Of a stretch of 34,822 nt of DNA, positions 17,635-26,009 are shown piece after piece. Positions within the stretch are counted from its first letter, which is position 1. The number at the start of each line of letters is the position of its first letter. The DNA is from Alphaproteobacteria bacterium (GTDB taxonomy: Bacteria > Pseudomonadota > Alphaproteobacteria > Rickettsiales > UBA8987). The notes under the pieces were generated by a model. It was not told the origin of the DNA and did not search any database. It saw only the letters and a program-made list of their open reading frames with translations. The stretch covers positions 1 through 34,822 of the forward strand of contig JAUIEX010000019.1 of assembly GCA_030429725.1 (NCBI GenBank), read 5' to 3'. Both the position numbers and the translations under genes were made by a program.

Positions 17635-19124
17635 TAATTCCCCCCGGCAAAAATGGCGGTGGCCGCCTGCTGCGCCAGCCCTAAAGTGAGATCCGTATTC
17701 AGCCCGAACCAGATATTACTCAGCGCCAGAAGCAGAATTGGCAGCAACATAAGCAATGGCGCTTCCTGCGTATTTTGCAGCTTTTTCGGCGCGGTACGGA
17801 AATAGGCAACTTCGATAACCTGCCAGATATACATGACGGCCAGCAAAGAAGAAACCAGCACCAGAATGACCACCGGCCACCATCCGGCCTGCAGCAGGGC
17901 GGTGATCAATTGCCATTTGCTGATAAAGCCCGCCGTGCCGGGCACGCCGATCAGGCTTAAGCCCGCCAGAACAAAGCAACCCATCGTGATGGGCATTTTC
18001 CTGCCCATGCCTTTAAAATGCTCAATCCGGACACCACCAACGCGGTAAAAAACTGCGCCGATGGCAAGAAATAATGCGCCCTTGGAGAGGGCATGGTTCG
18101 CAATATGGGTCAGGGAGGCTGTAAGCCCGGCTTCGGTAGCCAATGCAATACCTATGAAGATGTAACTCATCTGCGCGACAGAGGAAAAAGCAAGCATGCG
18201 CTTAACGTTTTTCTGATAAATGGCGGTGAGCGAGCCAACAAGCATGCCTGCGATGCCGAACACCATCAGAATTTCCGTCAGCGGCATGGTGTGGAAGGAA
18301 AAAGCGATGCCGAACAAGCCGAAAAACAGGCGAATGCCAAGATAGAGGCTGACTTTGGCGGCAGTGGATGCCAGGAAAGCGGAGATAAAGGAAGGCGCGT
18401 AGGCATAGGCATTGGTCAGCCAGATATGCAGCGGGAAGGCGGCCACTTTTAGTGCGATACCCAGCGTTAGGAAGGCAAATGCAGCCTCCACCGGGGTGGT
18501 TCCGAGCGCATCCGGCAGGCGCTGCGCCATGTCGGTGATGTTCAGCGTGCCCGTCATGATGTAAAGCAGGCCAATGCCGATCAGGATAAAAGTTGCCCCC
18601 AATGTTCCAAGAATGAGATACTCATAAGCTGCTGCTAAGGCACGCTTATCGCGCCCCATCCCGATGAGTGTATACATGGCGAGGGAAGAAATTTCGAGGA
18701 AAACATAGACGTTGAAGATATCATTGGTGGAGAGAATGCCCAGCAGCCCGGCAAAGCACAGCAGGAACATGCAATAAAACAGATGCTGTTTACCTTTGGT
18801 GATCTCATGCTGTACGGAAATGCCGGCAAAAGGCATCATAATCGCGCCCATGAAGGAAACCAGCAGCAGCATAAAACCATTGAGATCATCCAGCCGATAT
18901 TCAATGCCGTAAGGCGGGGCATGGCCGCCCATTTCATAACTTAAGAAAGGAACATTTCCTGCCAATGCCACCAGTGAAAAACAGACCAAAAAGGATGACC
19001 AGACAGCAATCGTTGCCAGCAGCCATGCGGCGATATTGTGACGGAACATAGCAATGATTGCTGCCATCAGCAGCGGAATGATAACCGGAAGCGCCGGAAG
19101 ATTTTGCATGATGGCAGCAGACAT
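17634..19124 (-). CDS. mnhD: MnhD-like proton-conducting antiporter subunit (D-type 1)
   Basis: This is a 496-residue polytopic protein of the MrpD/MnhD type. The TM5 glutamate is in YVFLEISSLAMY, the TM7 lysine in LGIALKVAAFPLHIWL, the TM8-region lysine in STAAKVSLYLG, and the later lysines in HALSKGALFLA and AGFISKWQL. All key charged residues of an active antiporter subunit are present. The start forms TGATG with the end of mnhC and the stop forms TAATG with D-type 2. It looks the most canonical of the three D-type proteins in the operon. Confidence 0.92.
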   Translation of the reverse strand: MSAAIMQNLPALPVIIPLLMAAIIAMFRHNIAAWLLATIAVWSSFLVCFSLVALAGNVPFLSYEMGGHAPPYGIEYRLDDLNGFMLLLVSFMGAIMMPFAGISVQHEITKGKQHLFYCMFLLCFAGLLGILSTNDIFNVYVFLEISSLAMYTLIGMGRDKRALAAAYEYLILGTLGATFILIGIGLLYIMTGTLNITDMAQRLPDALGTTPVEAAFAFLTLGIALKVAAFPLHIWLTNAYAYAPSFISAFLASTAAKVSLYLGIRLFFGLFGIAFSFHTMPLTEILMVFGIAGMLVGSLTAIYQKNVKRMLAFSSVAQMSYIFIGIALATEAGLTASLTHIANHALSKGALFLAIGAVFYRVGGVRIEHFKGMGRKMPITMGCFVLAGLSLIGVPGTAGFISKWQLITALLQAGWWPVVILVLVSSLLAVMYIWQVIEVAYFRTAPKKLQNTQEAPLLMLLPILLLALSNIWFGLNTDLTLGLAQQAATAIFAGGN

Positions 19125-19594
19125 CAGCCAGCCCTCTTTTTTGATTTAGCGGGTTTTTTCGTGGTTTTTTTCACCTTTGCCGGAGTAAAATCATCCTTAC
19201 TCAGATGGGTTTTGCTGGATTCGTATAATGTAGAAACGATCTGCTCATCTATTTTAAGGATTTCATCTTCCTCGATCGTGCCATAGGCCTCCTTAATGCG
19301 GACAACGAGCGACAAACCAACCGCGAGCGTGGCAACGCCCACCACAATGGCGGTGAGCATAAGCACATGAGGCAGCGGATTGACATAATGCTCCACCCCT
19401 TCTTTTAAAATGGGGAAGCGGGCATCCTCCACATAGGCGGAGGTGATATAGAGCAGAAGAACGGAGGTTTGGAAGATGGCTAAACCCATGAGTTTTTTGA
19501 CAAAATTTCCACGATAGATGACGATATAGAAGCCAACCATCATCAGAATGATGGAGACGAGGTAATTATAGCTGTTGAAGAGATAATCTAACAT
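19124..19594 (-). CDS. mnhC: MnhC/NuoK-like antiporter subunit with basic tail
   Basis: Three hydrophobic helices with MVGFYIVIYRGNFVKKLMGL and PLPHVLMLTAIVVGVATLAV match the MrpC/NuoK family, which forms the channel link between antiporter subunits. At 156 aa it is longer than a usual MrpC (about 110-125). The extra C-terminus is charged and ends in a lysine-rich stretch (KVKKTTKKPAKSKKRAG). It is joined by TGATG overlaps to mnhB on one side and D-type 1 on the other. Confidence 0.88.
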   Translation of the reverse strand: MLDYLFNSYNYLVSIILMMVGFYIVIYRGNFVKKLMGLAIFQTSVLLLYITSAYVEDARFPILKEGVEHYVNPLPHVLMLTAIVVGVATLAVGLSLVVRIKEAYGTIEEDEILKIDEQIVSTLYESSKTHLSKDDFTPAKVKKTTKKPAKSKKRAG

Positions 19595-20043
19595 CAGGAA
19601 CGCTCATTCTTGCCGTTGGAATGCTGCATCTCAAAGCGTTCCACAAAGCTGTAAATAATGATGAGCATCACGGCAAAAACGGTGAGGCCAACGCCCAGCT
19701 CAATCAGCAGAATACCCAGCTGTTGCCCGGCCACTGGGTTGGTTTGTAAAACATTATATTCCAGGAAGTTACCCCCCATTGCCATGGTGACGACACCCAC
19801 GCCGCCATAAAGCAGCACACCCAAACATCCGATCCATCGAGCGGCGGCCAGTGGCAGGACATTCTGCACCGCAGTGCGGCCGTTAATCAGCATGAACAGG
19901 AAGAAGGCGGCAGCGCAGATTACGCCGGCCTGAAACCCGCCGCCGGGGCTATATTCCCCATGCAGCTGAACGTAAAGCCCAAACAGCAAAATAAACGGGA
20001 TGAGAAAGCGGGCGACAACGCGCAGGACGATCTGATCTTTCAT
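19594..20043 (-). CDS. mnhB: MnhB-like antiporter subunit
   Basis: This 149-residue protein has four helices. The motif GEYSPGGGFQAG after the first helix is the hallmark of the MnhB/MrpB domain. The ATG at 20043 is preferred over an upstream TTG (20121) because family members begin close to the first helix. No Shine-Dalgarno precedes it (ACATCCCC), and a promoter just upstream would start transcription at about this codon. It is the first gene of a five-to-six-gene operon. The genes for subunits E, F and G and a long MrpA are absent here. Confidence 0.9.
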   Translation of the reverse strand: MKDQIVLRVVARFLIPFILLFGLYVQLHGEYSPGGGFQAGVICAAAFFLFMLINGRTAVQNVLPLAAARWIGCLGVLLYGGVGVVTMAMGGNFLEYNVLQTNPVAGQQLGILLIELGVGLTVFAVMLIIIYSFVERFEMQHSNGKNERS

Positions 20044-20049
20044 GGGGAT

Positions 20050-20077
20050 GTTGTAGCGATTTGTGCCTGATTGGCAA
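20050..20077 (-). promoter_or_regulatory. Candidate promoter of the antiporter operon (leaderless)
   Basis: On the minus strand TTGCCA (20072-20077, one mismatch to TTGACA) is followed after 16 bp by TACAAC (20050-20055, two mismatches to TATAAT). The expected transcription start falls at about 20043-20044, on the mnhB ATG. That fits the absence of a ribosome site and suggests a leaderless mRNA. Confidence 0.4.
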
Positions 20078-20215
20078 AGTGATTTTGGCCTTTTTTCCCC
20101 AGTTTTTGGTTTATTTTGCAAAAACCACTTAAAAATGCTGAAAAATAGCGATTTTCCGCGCTCCGCTTAACCATTCCTTAAGGTTCATTGTGGTATTATC
20201 AGTGTAGGAAAAATT

Positions 20216-23200
20216 ATGGTAAGCGGAATTAGTAATACAGAACAGGCGTTTGATGCGTTTTTAGAGCGTGATCCCGGCGCGCATCGGATGACCGACGCGG
20301 ATATGGATAAATTGTCCGAACAAATTTACCATTACAGCCAGATGGCGGCCAAGGCGAATAATGTTAATTTGATGGATGCGTTTAAAACGGCCAGCAGGCT
20401 GGGTTATGCGCGGGAGCAATTGGTTAAAAATGGCTTCCCGGGTGCGGTGGCTGTGCCGGCGGTGGATGATCTTCAGCCGGAAATTGCCAAATTCCACATG
20501 CTGCACCGTGGGCGTGAATATAACGCTTACGGCATTGTTAAAGGCATGATCTTTGATAACTATAACGAGGCGGTGATCAGCCCAATCTATAGCTCCGATG
20601 TGAGCTCCTATGCCTCAGGAAGCAAGGCCAACCGTCACTTCCGGGTGCCGATTGATTATGTGCCGGATGGCACGATCATGTTCAGCATGGTGGCGGGGTC
20701 TTATCTGGTGAAGCGTGTGGCCGATGGAGGTTTGCGGGAAGATCGCTACGGCAATCTGCGGGATGAACATTATCAGGTGATCTGTCATAAAAGCGAGGCC
20801 ACGCCGGAGCAGATTGAACAGGCGCGCAAGCCGCTGGCTTACCGCAACAAGCAGGCGGCGGAAGCATCGCTGCGCAACCCGGAAAAACATGACCGCTCCC
20901 AATTAATGCATTACTGGGAGACATATATTCCCAATGACGGGGTGATGGAGGAAACCGGCAAGGTGGATATTAACCAGTATAAAGCGCATCAGCGGAAATA
21001 TGGCCGCCCGCAATGGGATACGATGAAGGATGAGTTTGAGTTATCCGCAGACAGAATCAAGGATTATAAAGAGCGCATTCGGGATTATAAGCAGAATCAC
21101 CCGCATTTGATACAAACCGAAGGGGCGCCTGATGATGGCTCCAAGCTTACTTCCCGTTACACACCTCGCCAGTACATTGACCTGTATGATGACAAGGAAC
21201 GGCGGATTTATTTCTCTGAAGATGATGCCGGCACGCTGGACATTGTTGAAGTTAGCAGGCTGAATTTCCACATTCCAAAATTTTCCAAAACGGTGGGCAA
21301 TGGCCAGTCCATGAAGAAAAATGCGGATTTTGCGCGGTCTCAGGCCAGCGGCAAGGTATATCTTGTGGATCATGCGAAGGGTGAGATTAAGGAAGATCGC
21401 TGGTTGTGGAAATCCGGCGCTTACATGAACCCAAAAGAGGAATATCCGCCGCGCCTGTTACAGATGACGGATAAGGTGACCAAAGATTTAGTGGAGGCTT
21501 TGGCATCCGGCAAGAAAGAGAAGGCCGGGGTGAAAGCCTATGAAGAAAAATTTGCAGAGAATTATCGCTGGATCTGGTCCGGTAAACGGGACGAGGTGCC
21601 GCCGGCATTCAATGACTGGAAAGAGCCGGAGCAGCGCAAGATTTTTACCCGCCTGCGTGAAGATTTTCAGACGGAATTCCAGGATGTGGCGGATAATTTC
21701 CGTGCATTGAACCAGATGTCCATGACCGAAGAGCAGCGTGAAGCACAAAAGCGGCTGATTGTGGAAGGGATGGAAACGCGGGTGAGGGATTTTTACAGCA
21801 ACCATGTGGAGCCAATCTGGAAACATGAAAAAAATGCCAAGCAGCGGCTGATTCATTTTGGTTCCGTGGATAAATATGCCGATACGATTCTTTCCGTGGA
21901 TCACCGTGGTGATCTGACGCAGGTTTATCTGGGTAAAGAGGTGCGGGAATATCATCCGAAATCTTCAGCGGAACTTTGGTTGCACAGCACATGGGAGAAA
22001 ACAATTTCCCCGTTGGGTGGCGGCATGCGTAATGGCATGTTTTCGGGTGGTAACCGCCCGGCCACGGCCAACTGGGAGCAGAATTACTTTGTGGATGCAG
22101 ATAAGCACGCCTTCCTGAAGCGTAATCTGCCGGGCTATGCGCGGAATATTGATCCGACGGATGTTGGCCAGAAAAAGCCGGGTGCTTATGCGGGTGACCC
22201 ATGGCATCGCAAAGCGAAGCGGATTATTCAATTTGTTTATGACAAGGAAATGCGCACAACGGCATATGACGATGCACTGCCAACGCAGCGGATGGTGGAA
22301 ACGTTGGGAAAACAATATTTTGAATATAAGATCGGGACCAAGAATTTATTCGAAGGGCTTGGCTGGTTGATTGGTGGCACTTTGCTTGCTGCCGGGCTGT
22401 TTACCGGTGTTGCCGCCGCCGCCGGGGTGATGCTGCCGATTGCGTTGGCCATTGGCGCGGTGCCGGGTGTGCTTGGCGGCATGACGGCCTACACGACATT
22501 TGCCGAGGAGCGTTTTAACACGCTGGATGATTATGCCCGTCGTGCCAACCTTGATATTGCCAAAATGTATGATGAACGCGCCAGCAAGAAAGGGCTGAGC
22601 TTCATGGGGATGAACCTTAAGGGGCTTGGTGGGCTGAAAGAAGATTTTGCTTTATCCTTAAGGGGCTTGCGTGGCATTGCTTATGAAAAGCTGAGAAATC
22701 GTGACCGTATCAACTTTTTCCGTGAAGGCGGGAAAGGGCTGGTGCTGCTGGGCGTGATTGGCCTTGCAATTGCAGCGGTGGGCGCATTGGGCCCGGCCGG
22801 GATTGGGCTTTTAGGTGCGGCTTCCGCGCCGAGTGCCGTGGCCACATTCGGTGCGCTGGTAGGCGGGCTGGTGACGGCTGCCACCGGGGTGATGACCTGG
22901 TCGGTGGGTGAGTTGGCTGATAAAGGCCGCATTCATACGCTGGCGGATTATTTTAATGTGGTCTCCAAGGGGATGGATAAAAACAAAGATGCTTATTCCG
23001 ATGCCGGGATTGATATTATCAACCGTGTGGGGCACACGGATTTTGCCCGTGACATGCAAATGAATGCGGATTTCATCAGTGAAATTACCCACGCCAATGA
23101 TGTGCTGGATCGGAAGCTTGGGCTGCGCCGGAATTACCTTTCAGAGCTTAAAGAAGTTTACAGTGACGGTATTTTTGGAATTGGCAAAGAAAACAAAGCG

Positions 23201-23428
23201 ACCTTCGCCGGAAAAACAATGGCGCCGAATATTGATCAGGGTGAATCACGCCGGCCAAAAATTGAGAAGAAAAGTGGCAGCTACCGCGATCAGGTGCGCG
23301 CCAAGGGTGATCCTTCTACGCAGACCGACCGCACGCCAAGCAAAGCGGAGCTGGCGGGGATGTCCCATGGGGATCGTGCCAGACTGATGCAGGATCTGCA
23401 GTCATTAGAGCCGGCCGGCCGGGCTTAG
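20216..23428 (+). CDS. Unrecognised 1070-residue protein with two hydrophobic hairpin modules
   Basis: I do not recognise this protein. There is no signal peptide. Residues 1-700 are polar and charged, rich in Asp, Lys, Tyr and Trp, with predicted alpha/beta character and no motif I can name. Two Gly/Ala-rich hydrophobic regions follow, at about 711-765 (LIGGTLLAAGLFTGVAAAAG) and 838-905 (LLGVIGLAIAAVGALGPAGI). Each is followed by a similar segment (NTLDDYARRANLDIAKM and HTLADYFNVVSKGMDKN), which points to an internal duplication. The last 70 residues are basic and disordered. AGGA lies about six bases before the ATG. It stands alone between divergent mnhB and convergent MAPEG genes. Base composition is like its neighbours. 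An intracellular membrane-associated or secreted effector-like role is possible but unproven. Confidence 0.85.
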   Translation: MVSGISNTEQAFDAFLERDPGAHRMTDADMDKLSEQIYHYSQMAAKANNVNLMDAFKTASRLGYAREQLVKNGFPGAVAVPAVDDLQPEIAKFHMLHRGREYNAYGIVKGMIFDNYNEAVISPIYSSDVSSYASGSKANRHFRVPIDYVPDGTIMFSMVAGSYLVKRVADGGLREDRYGNLRDEHYQVICHKSEATPEQIEQARKPLAYRNKQAAEASLRNPEKHDRSQLMHYWETYIPNDGVMEETGKVDINQYKAHQRKYGRPQWDTMKDEFELSADRIKDYKERIRDYKQNHPHLIQTEGAPDDGSKLTSRYTPRQYIDLYDDKERRIYFSEDDAGTLDIVEVSRLNFHIPKFSKTVGNGQSMKKNADFARSQASGKVYLVDHAKGEIKEDRWLWKSGAYMNPKEEYPPRLLQMTDKVTKDLVEALASGKKEKAGVKAYEEKFAENYRWIWSGKRDEVPPAFNDWKEPEQRKIFTRLREDFQTEFQDVADNFRALNQMSMTEEQREAQKRLIVEGMETRVRDFYSNHVEPIWKHEKNAKQRLIHFGSVDKYADTILSVDHRGDLTQVYLGKEVREYHPKSSAELWLHSTWEKTISPLGGGMRNGMFSGGNRPATANWEQNYFVDADKHAFLKRNLPGYARNIDPTDVGQKKPGAYAGDPWHRKAKRIIQFVYDKEMRTTAYDDALPTQRMVETLGKQYFEYKIGTKNLFEGLGWLIGGTLLAAGLFTGVAAAAGVMLPIALAIGAVPGVLGGMTAYTTFAEERFNTLDDYARRANLDIAKMYDERASKKGLSFMGMNLKGLGGLKEDFALSLRGLRGIAYEKLRNRDRINFFREGGKGLVLLGVIGLAIAAVGALGPAGIGLLGAASAPSAVATFGALVGGLVTAATGVMTWSVGELADKGRIHTLADYFNVVSKGMDKNKDAYSDAGIDIINRVGHTDFARDMQMNADFISEITHANDVLDRKLGLRRNYLSELKEVYSDGIFGIGKENKATFAGKTMAPNIDQGESRRPKIEKKSGSYRDQVRAKGDPSTQTDRTPSKAELAGMSHGDRARLMQDLQSLEPAGRA

Positions 23429-23436
23429 AGCCTGTC

Positions 23437-23853
23437 TTAATCCAGAATAAAGCTGAACATGAAATGCATCAGGTTTAAAATGGCCAGCCCGATGATAGTG
23501 GTGAAGGTGATGGCCATGCCGGTGACCCGAAAACGGAAATCAACTTTTTTATCCGAGCTGGTGACTTCCCGGCGCAACAGGCTGTAAGCATGCATGCAGC
23601 GGCCGGAGAGATAGGCGAAGCCGAGGATGTAGATGGCGTAAGGATGGGCGTTTTGCTGTTCCAATCCAACCATAAGGAATAATGTGATGGGTGTATATTC
23701 CGCCAGATTGCCCTGTGCCCGGATGGCGCGGGTGAGTTCCTGCTGCCCGCCATCAAGCAGCGCCACCTTCAGCCGCCTGCGCGTGCGGATGACATGCATG
23801 GAAAGCCCAACATAGAAAAATGCCAGAATGGAAGCAAAAAAACCGGTGATCAT
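23437..23853 (-). CDS. MAPEG-family membrane protein
   Basis: This 138-residue protein has four hydrophobic helices. The segment RAIRAQGNLAEYTPITLFLMVGLE is the core MAPEG motif (R-x-x-x-N-x-x-E-Y-x-P). The family includes glutathione transferases and related membrane enzymes of lipid and thiol metabolism; bacterial members of this type (YecN-like) are mostly unassigned. It is convergent with the 1070-residue gene, with 8 bp between the stops. No Shine-Dalgarno is visible before the ATG at 23853. Confidence 0.85.
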   Translation of the reverse strand: MITGFFASILAFFYVGLSMHVIRTRRRLKVALLDGGQQELTRAIRAQGNLAEYTPITLFLMVGLEQQNAHPYAIYILGFAYLSGRCMHAYSLLRREVTSSDKKVDFRFRVTGMAITFTTIIGLAILNLMHFMFSFILD

Positions 23854-23928
23854 ATCACAAGGATGTCTAGCAGAAAAAATGCGGCCGGCATAGGGTGTTC
23901 CGACATATCATATAGGCCGTGTGGACAT

Positions 23929-24306
23929 TTAATTTGGGGTTTTTAACTGCGCCTGTTTTTCTTTGCGGATGATGGCTTCACCGTCTTTGATATCGTTTTC
24001 AATACGTTCGTTATAGGCTTGGAAAATCTGCTGCAGTTTTTGCTCCATCAAATGATCATCATTTTTTTCGATCAACCCGGCCTGCCGTTCCAGCAGCTTA
24101 ATTTTTTCTTCCTTCGTCAGCACTTTATCCTTTGATTGCTGCTCATGAATGATGGCTTCCAGCTGTTGCAGCATCTGCACCTGATCCGATGAGAGGCGAG
24201 CCGGCTGAGGAGCTTGTGCGGCAGCGTTTTGCGCCATGATTAAGATGCCAGTGCAAATGGCGGAAAGAAGGAAATTCATCAGGTAAGCATAGCACGGCTT
24301 AGTCAT
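23929..24306 (-). CDS. Small exported protein, coiled-coil-like
   Basis: This is a 125-residue protein with an N-terminal signal peptide (LSAICTGILIMAQNAAAQA, cleavage likely after AQA near residue 31). The mature part is almost entirely charged amphipathic helix (EEKIKLLERQAGLIEKND, QKLQQIFQAYNERIENDI), suggesting a coiled coil in the periplasm. An alternative ATG at 24279 would remove the only lysine of the signal n-region, so the longer form is kept. Neither has a clear ribosome site. It lies 23 bp after the hydrolase gene and is probably co-transcribed. The function is unknown. Confidence 0.65.
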   Translation of the reverse strand: MTKPCYAYLMNFLLSAICTGILIMAQNAAAQAPQPARLSSDQVQMLQQLEAIIHEQQSKDKVLTKEEKIKLLERQAGLIEKNDDHLMEQKLQQIFQAYNERIENDIKDGEAIIRKEKQAQLKTPN

Positions 24307-24329
24307 TTTGCCAATGGGCTGCCGGTGAT

Positions 24330-25184
24330 TTAAGTGGCTTTAAAGCTTTGCGCGATGCGTCCGATAACATCCGCCGGTTGCCAGGTGATATGCCCGCCGG
24401 TGATGGGAATAAGCGTGGTGTTGAGGCCAAAACTATGTGCCATTTGATGGAGATATTCACTGTGATGTTTGGGGGTGGTTTCATCCGCATCCGGGTGGAA
24501 GAGGAGGAGTTGTGTTTGCGGGGTAAGGCTTTGCAGCCTTTTTTCGGAGTCAAGCGGGTGGCGCAAATGATGATCCAGATCATATTTCGCCAATGCCGGG
24601 TGCAGATCCAGCACTTTCATTTTTAGTGAGGCAAAGGGGGCGATGGTGGCGATGATATGTGGCGTGAGAGAGTGCAGCGCCATGGCTTCGGCGCAGATGA
24701 AGGCCACCGCGCCGCCCAGGCTCTCGCCAAGCAGCCCAAGCTGCGACTGAGCAATATTTTGCGTTTTGAGCCATGTGGTAACGGCGGCAATGTCTTTGAT
24801 GATGCCGGCCTCGGTGACGGGCACGTCACTGCTATTGCCATAGCCGCGCAAAGAAACGGCCAGATAGCCCCAGCCCTGTTTTTCAATTTCCTGTAATAAT
24901 GTGAGGCGATATTGCGGGTCATAGGATTCGCCGCGTTTGGGGGCGCCAACATCGGCGAAATGCCCGGTATTGCCATGAAAAACAACCAGAAAAGGGGTGT
25001 TGGGCTGTGCGGGCCTGTGCCAGCAGGCCAGTGTGATGCCATCTTCGGTGGTCAAGGCAAGCTCTTCAGCCGTTAAATCATAGGCGGAGGGATGTAATTT
25101 TGGTGCTATTTGCTTGCGCAGCGGCTTAAAAATCAATTTTTCCTGCATCAGAGTGAGAAATTTCAGCTTGAGCCAATTCAGCAT
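24330..25184 (-). CDS. Alpha/beta hydrolase (BEM46/ABHD13-like)
   Basis: This is a 284-residue serine hydrolase. The oxyanion-side motif is VVFHGNTGHFA. The nucleophile elbow is LLGESLGGAVAF (Ser near residue 151). The acid is in LLFHPDADETTP and the catalytic His in ITGGHITWQ near the end. VSLRGYGNSSDVP before the elbow is typical of the BEM46/YfhR-like group, often anchored at the inner membrane by the N-terminal helix. Here the N-terminus (LNWLKLKFLTLMQEKLIF) is amphipathic and hydrophobic. All triad residues are present. The substrate, probably an ester or thioester, is unknown. Confidence 0.88.
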   Translation of the reverse strand: MLNWLKLKFLTLMQEKLIFKPLRKQIAPKLHPSAYDLTAEELALTTEDGITLACWHRPAQPNTPFLVVFHGNTGHFADVGAPKRGESYDPQYRLTLLQEIEKQGWGYLAVSLRGYGNSSDVPVTEAGIIKDIAAVTTWLKTQNIAQSQLGLLGESLGGAVAFICAEAMALHSLTPHIIATIAPFASLKMKVLDLHPALAKYDLDHHLRHPLDSEKRLQSLTPQTQLLLFHPDADETTPKHHSEYLHQMAHSFGLNTTLIPITGGHITWQPADVIGRIAQSFKAT

Positions 25185-25232
25185 GGTGCTACCGCCTGTT
25201 TTTGATTAAGGAAATCTTAAGTTTTTGTAGTG

Positions 25233-25246
25233 TATAATAAAGGAAT
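25233..25246 (+). promoter_or_regulatory. -10 box and close ribosome site before orf114
   Basis: A perfect TATAAT (25233-25238) lies nine bases before the ATG at 25247. Transcription would start at about 25245, giving a nearly leaderless mRNA. AAGGA (25240-25244) is only two bases from the ATG. No good -35 box was found at the matching distance. The alternative ATG at 25259 would have that AAGGA at a spacing of 14. Confidence 0.35.
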
Positions 25247-25591
25247 ATGACAGAAATAATGTTACCGGAAGAGATTTTAGCCAGCCCTGATTTTAGGGTG
25301 ATGGTGAATGCATTCCAGACGGGAAATGGCTATGTTGCTGCCGGGCAGGTGCCGATTGAAGCCGGCGCGGTGGCCATTGCCGGGGATGCGGCCGGTGGTA
25401 ATGTGATGGAAGTGCTGGCGGCACAGGCTTCCATGCCAAACCTCACGCCGGAAGCTCCGTCTGCGAAAACCACGCTGGCCGATGTTTCGCCTGCGCCTGC
25501 ATCAACCAATCCTGCTGTGCCGGTGCAGGGTGGCTGGGCGGCAAAGATTGCTGCGGAACGTGCCGGCGGCGTTGGTACGCGCTCAGTCTAA
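25247..25591 (+). CDS. Unrecognised 114-residue Ala/Pro-rich protein (orf114)
   Basis: The N-terminal 60 residues look folded (LPEEILASPDFRVMVNAFQT, then small beta-like segments). The middle is Ala/Pro/Ser-rich and probably disordered (LADVSPAPASTNPAVPVQ), and the end is GWAAKIAAERAGG. There is no signal peptide or membrane helix. It is divergent from the hydrolase gene and followed by gatC after 74 bp. Codon use resembles the neighbours. It belongs to no family that I recognise; coding is supported by the -10 box, the length and the composition. Confidence 0.55.
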   Translation: MTEIMLPEEILASPDFRVMVNAFQTGNGYVAAGQVPIEAGAVAIAGDAAGGNVMEVLAAQASMPNLTPEAPSAKTTLADVSPAPASTNPAVPVQGGWAAKIAAERAGGVGTRSV

Positions 25592-25665
25592 CAACAATTC
25601 TCACGCTGACTTATTGATTCCTCTACCCGCTAGACATTCCGGGTAACTCCCTTTAAACAGGGCGC

Positions 25666-25956
25666 ATGAGTGATTTAAACGCACAGGATATTCGTAAAAT
25701 TGCCAAGCTGGCACGGATTGCCGTTTCCGATAAGGAAGTGAGCAAATATGCCGATGAGCTGAATGCCATTTTTCACTGGATTGAGAAGCTTCGGAGCGTT
25801 GATACCAGCCATGTTGAGCCGATGACCGGCGTGGGGACAGACCCGTTGCGCCTGCGCGAGGATGTGGTGACGGACGGCGACAAACAAGCGGCAGTTCTGG
25901 CCAATGCGCCGGCAACGGAGTTTGGTTGTTATAAGGTGCCCAAGATGGTGGAATAA
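25666..25956 (+). CDS. gatC: Asp/Glu-tRNA amidotransferase subunit C
   Basis: GatC clamps GatA and GatB together in the amidotransferase that makes Gln-tRNA(Gln) and Asn-tRNA(Asn) from misacylated precursors. At 96 aa it has the usual length. Family marks: IRKIAKLARIAVSD at the N-terminus, a helix ELNAIFHWIEKL, then VEPM and a C-terminal VPKMVE that threads into GatA. AGGG precedes the ATG. gatA follows after 53 bp. gatB is not in the window. Confidence 0.95.
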   Translation: MSDLNAQDIRKIAKLARIAVSDKEVSKYADELNAIFHWIEKLRSVDTSHVEPMTGVGTDPLRLREDVVTDGDKQAAVLANAPATEFGCYKVPKMVE

Positions 25957-26009
25957 TTGCCGGGGAAACCGCACCATCATAGCCTGCAAGCGTTATTAAG
26001 AGATTTATC

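Noticed and set aside
25592..25665. Gap before gatC considered for a tRNA or terminator
   Set aside because: No cloverleaf, no T-loop motif and no stem followed by a T-run were found.
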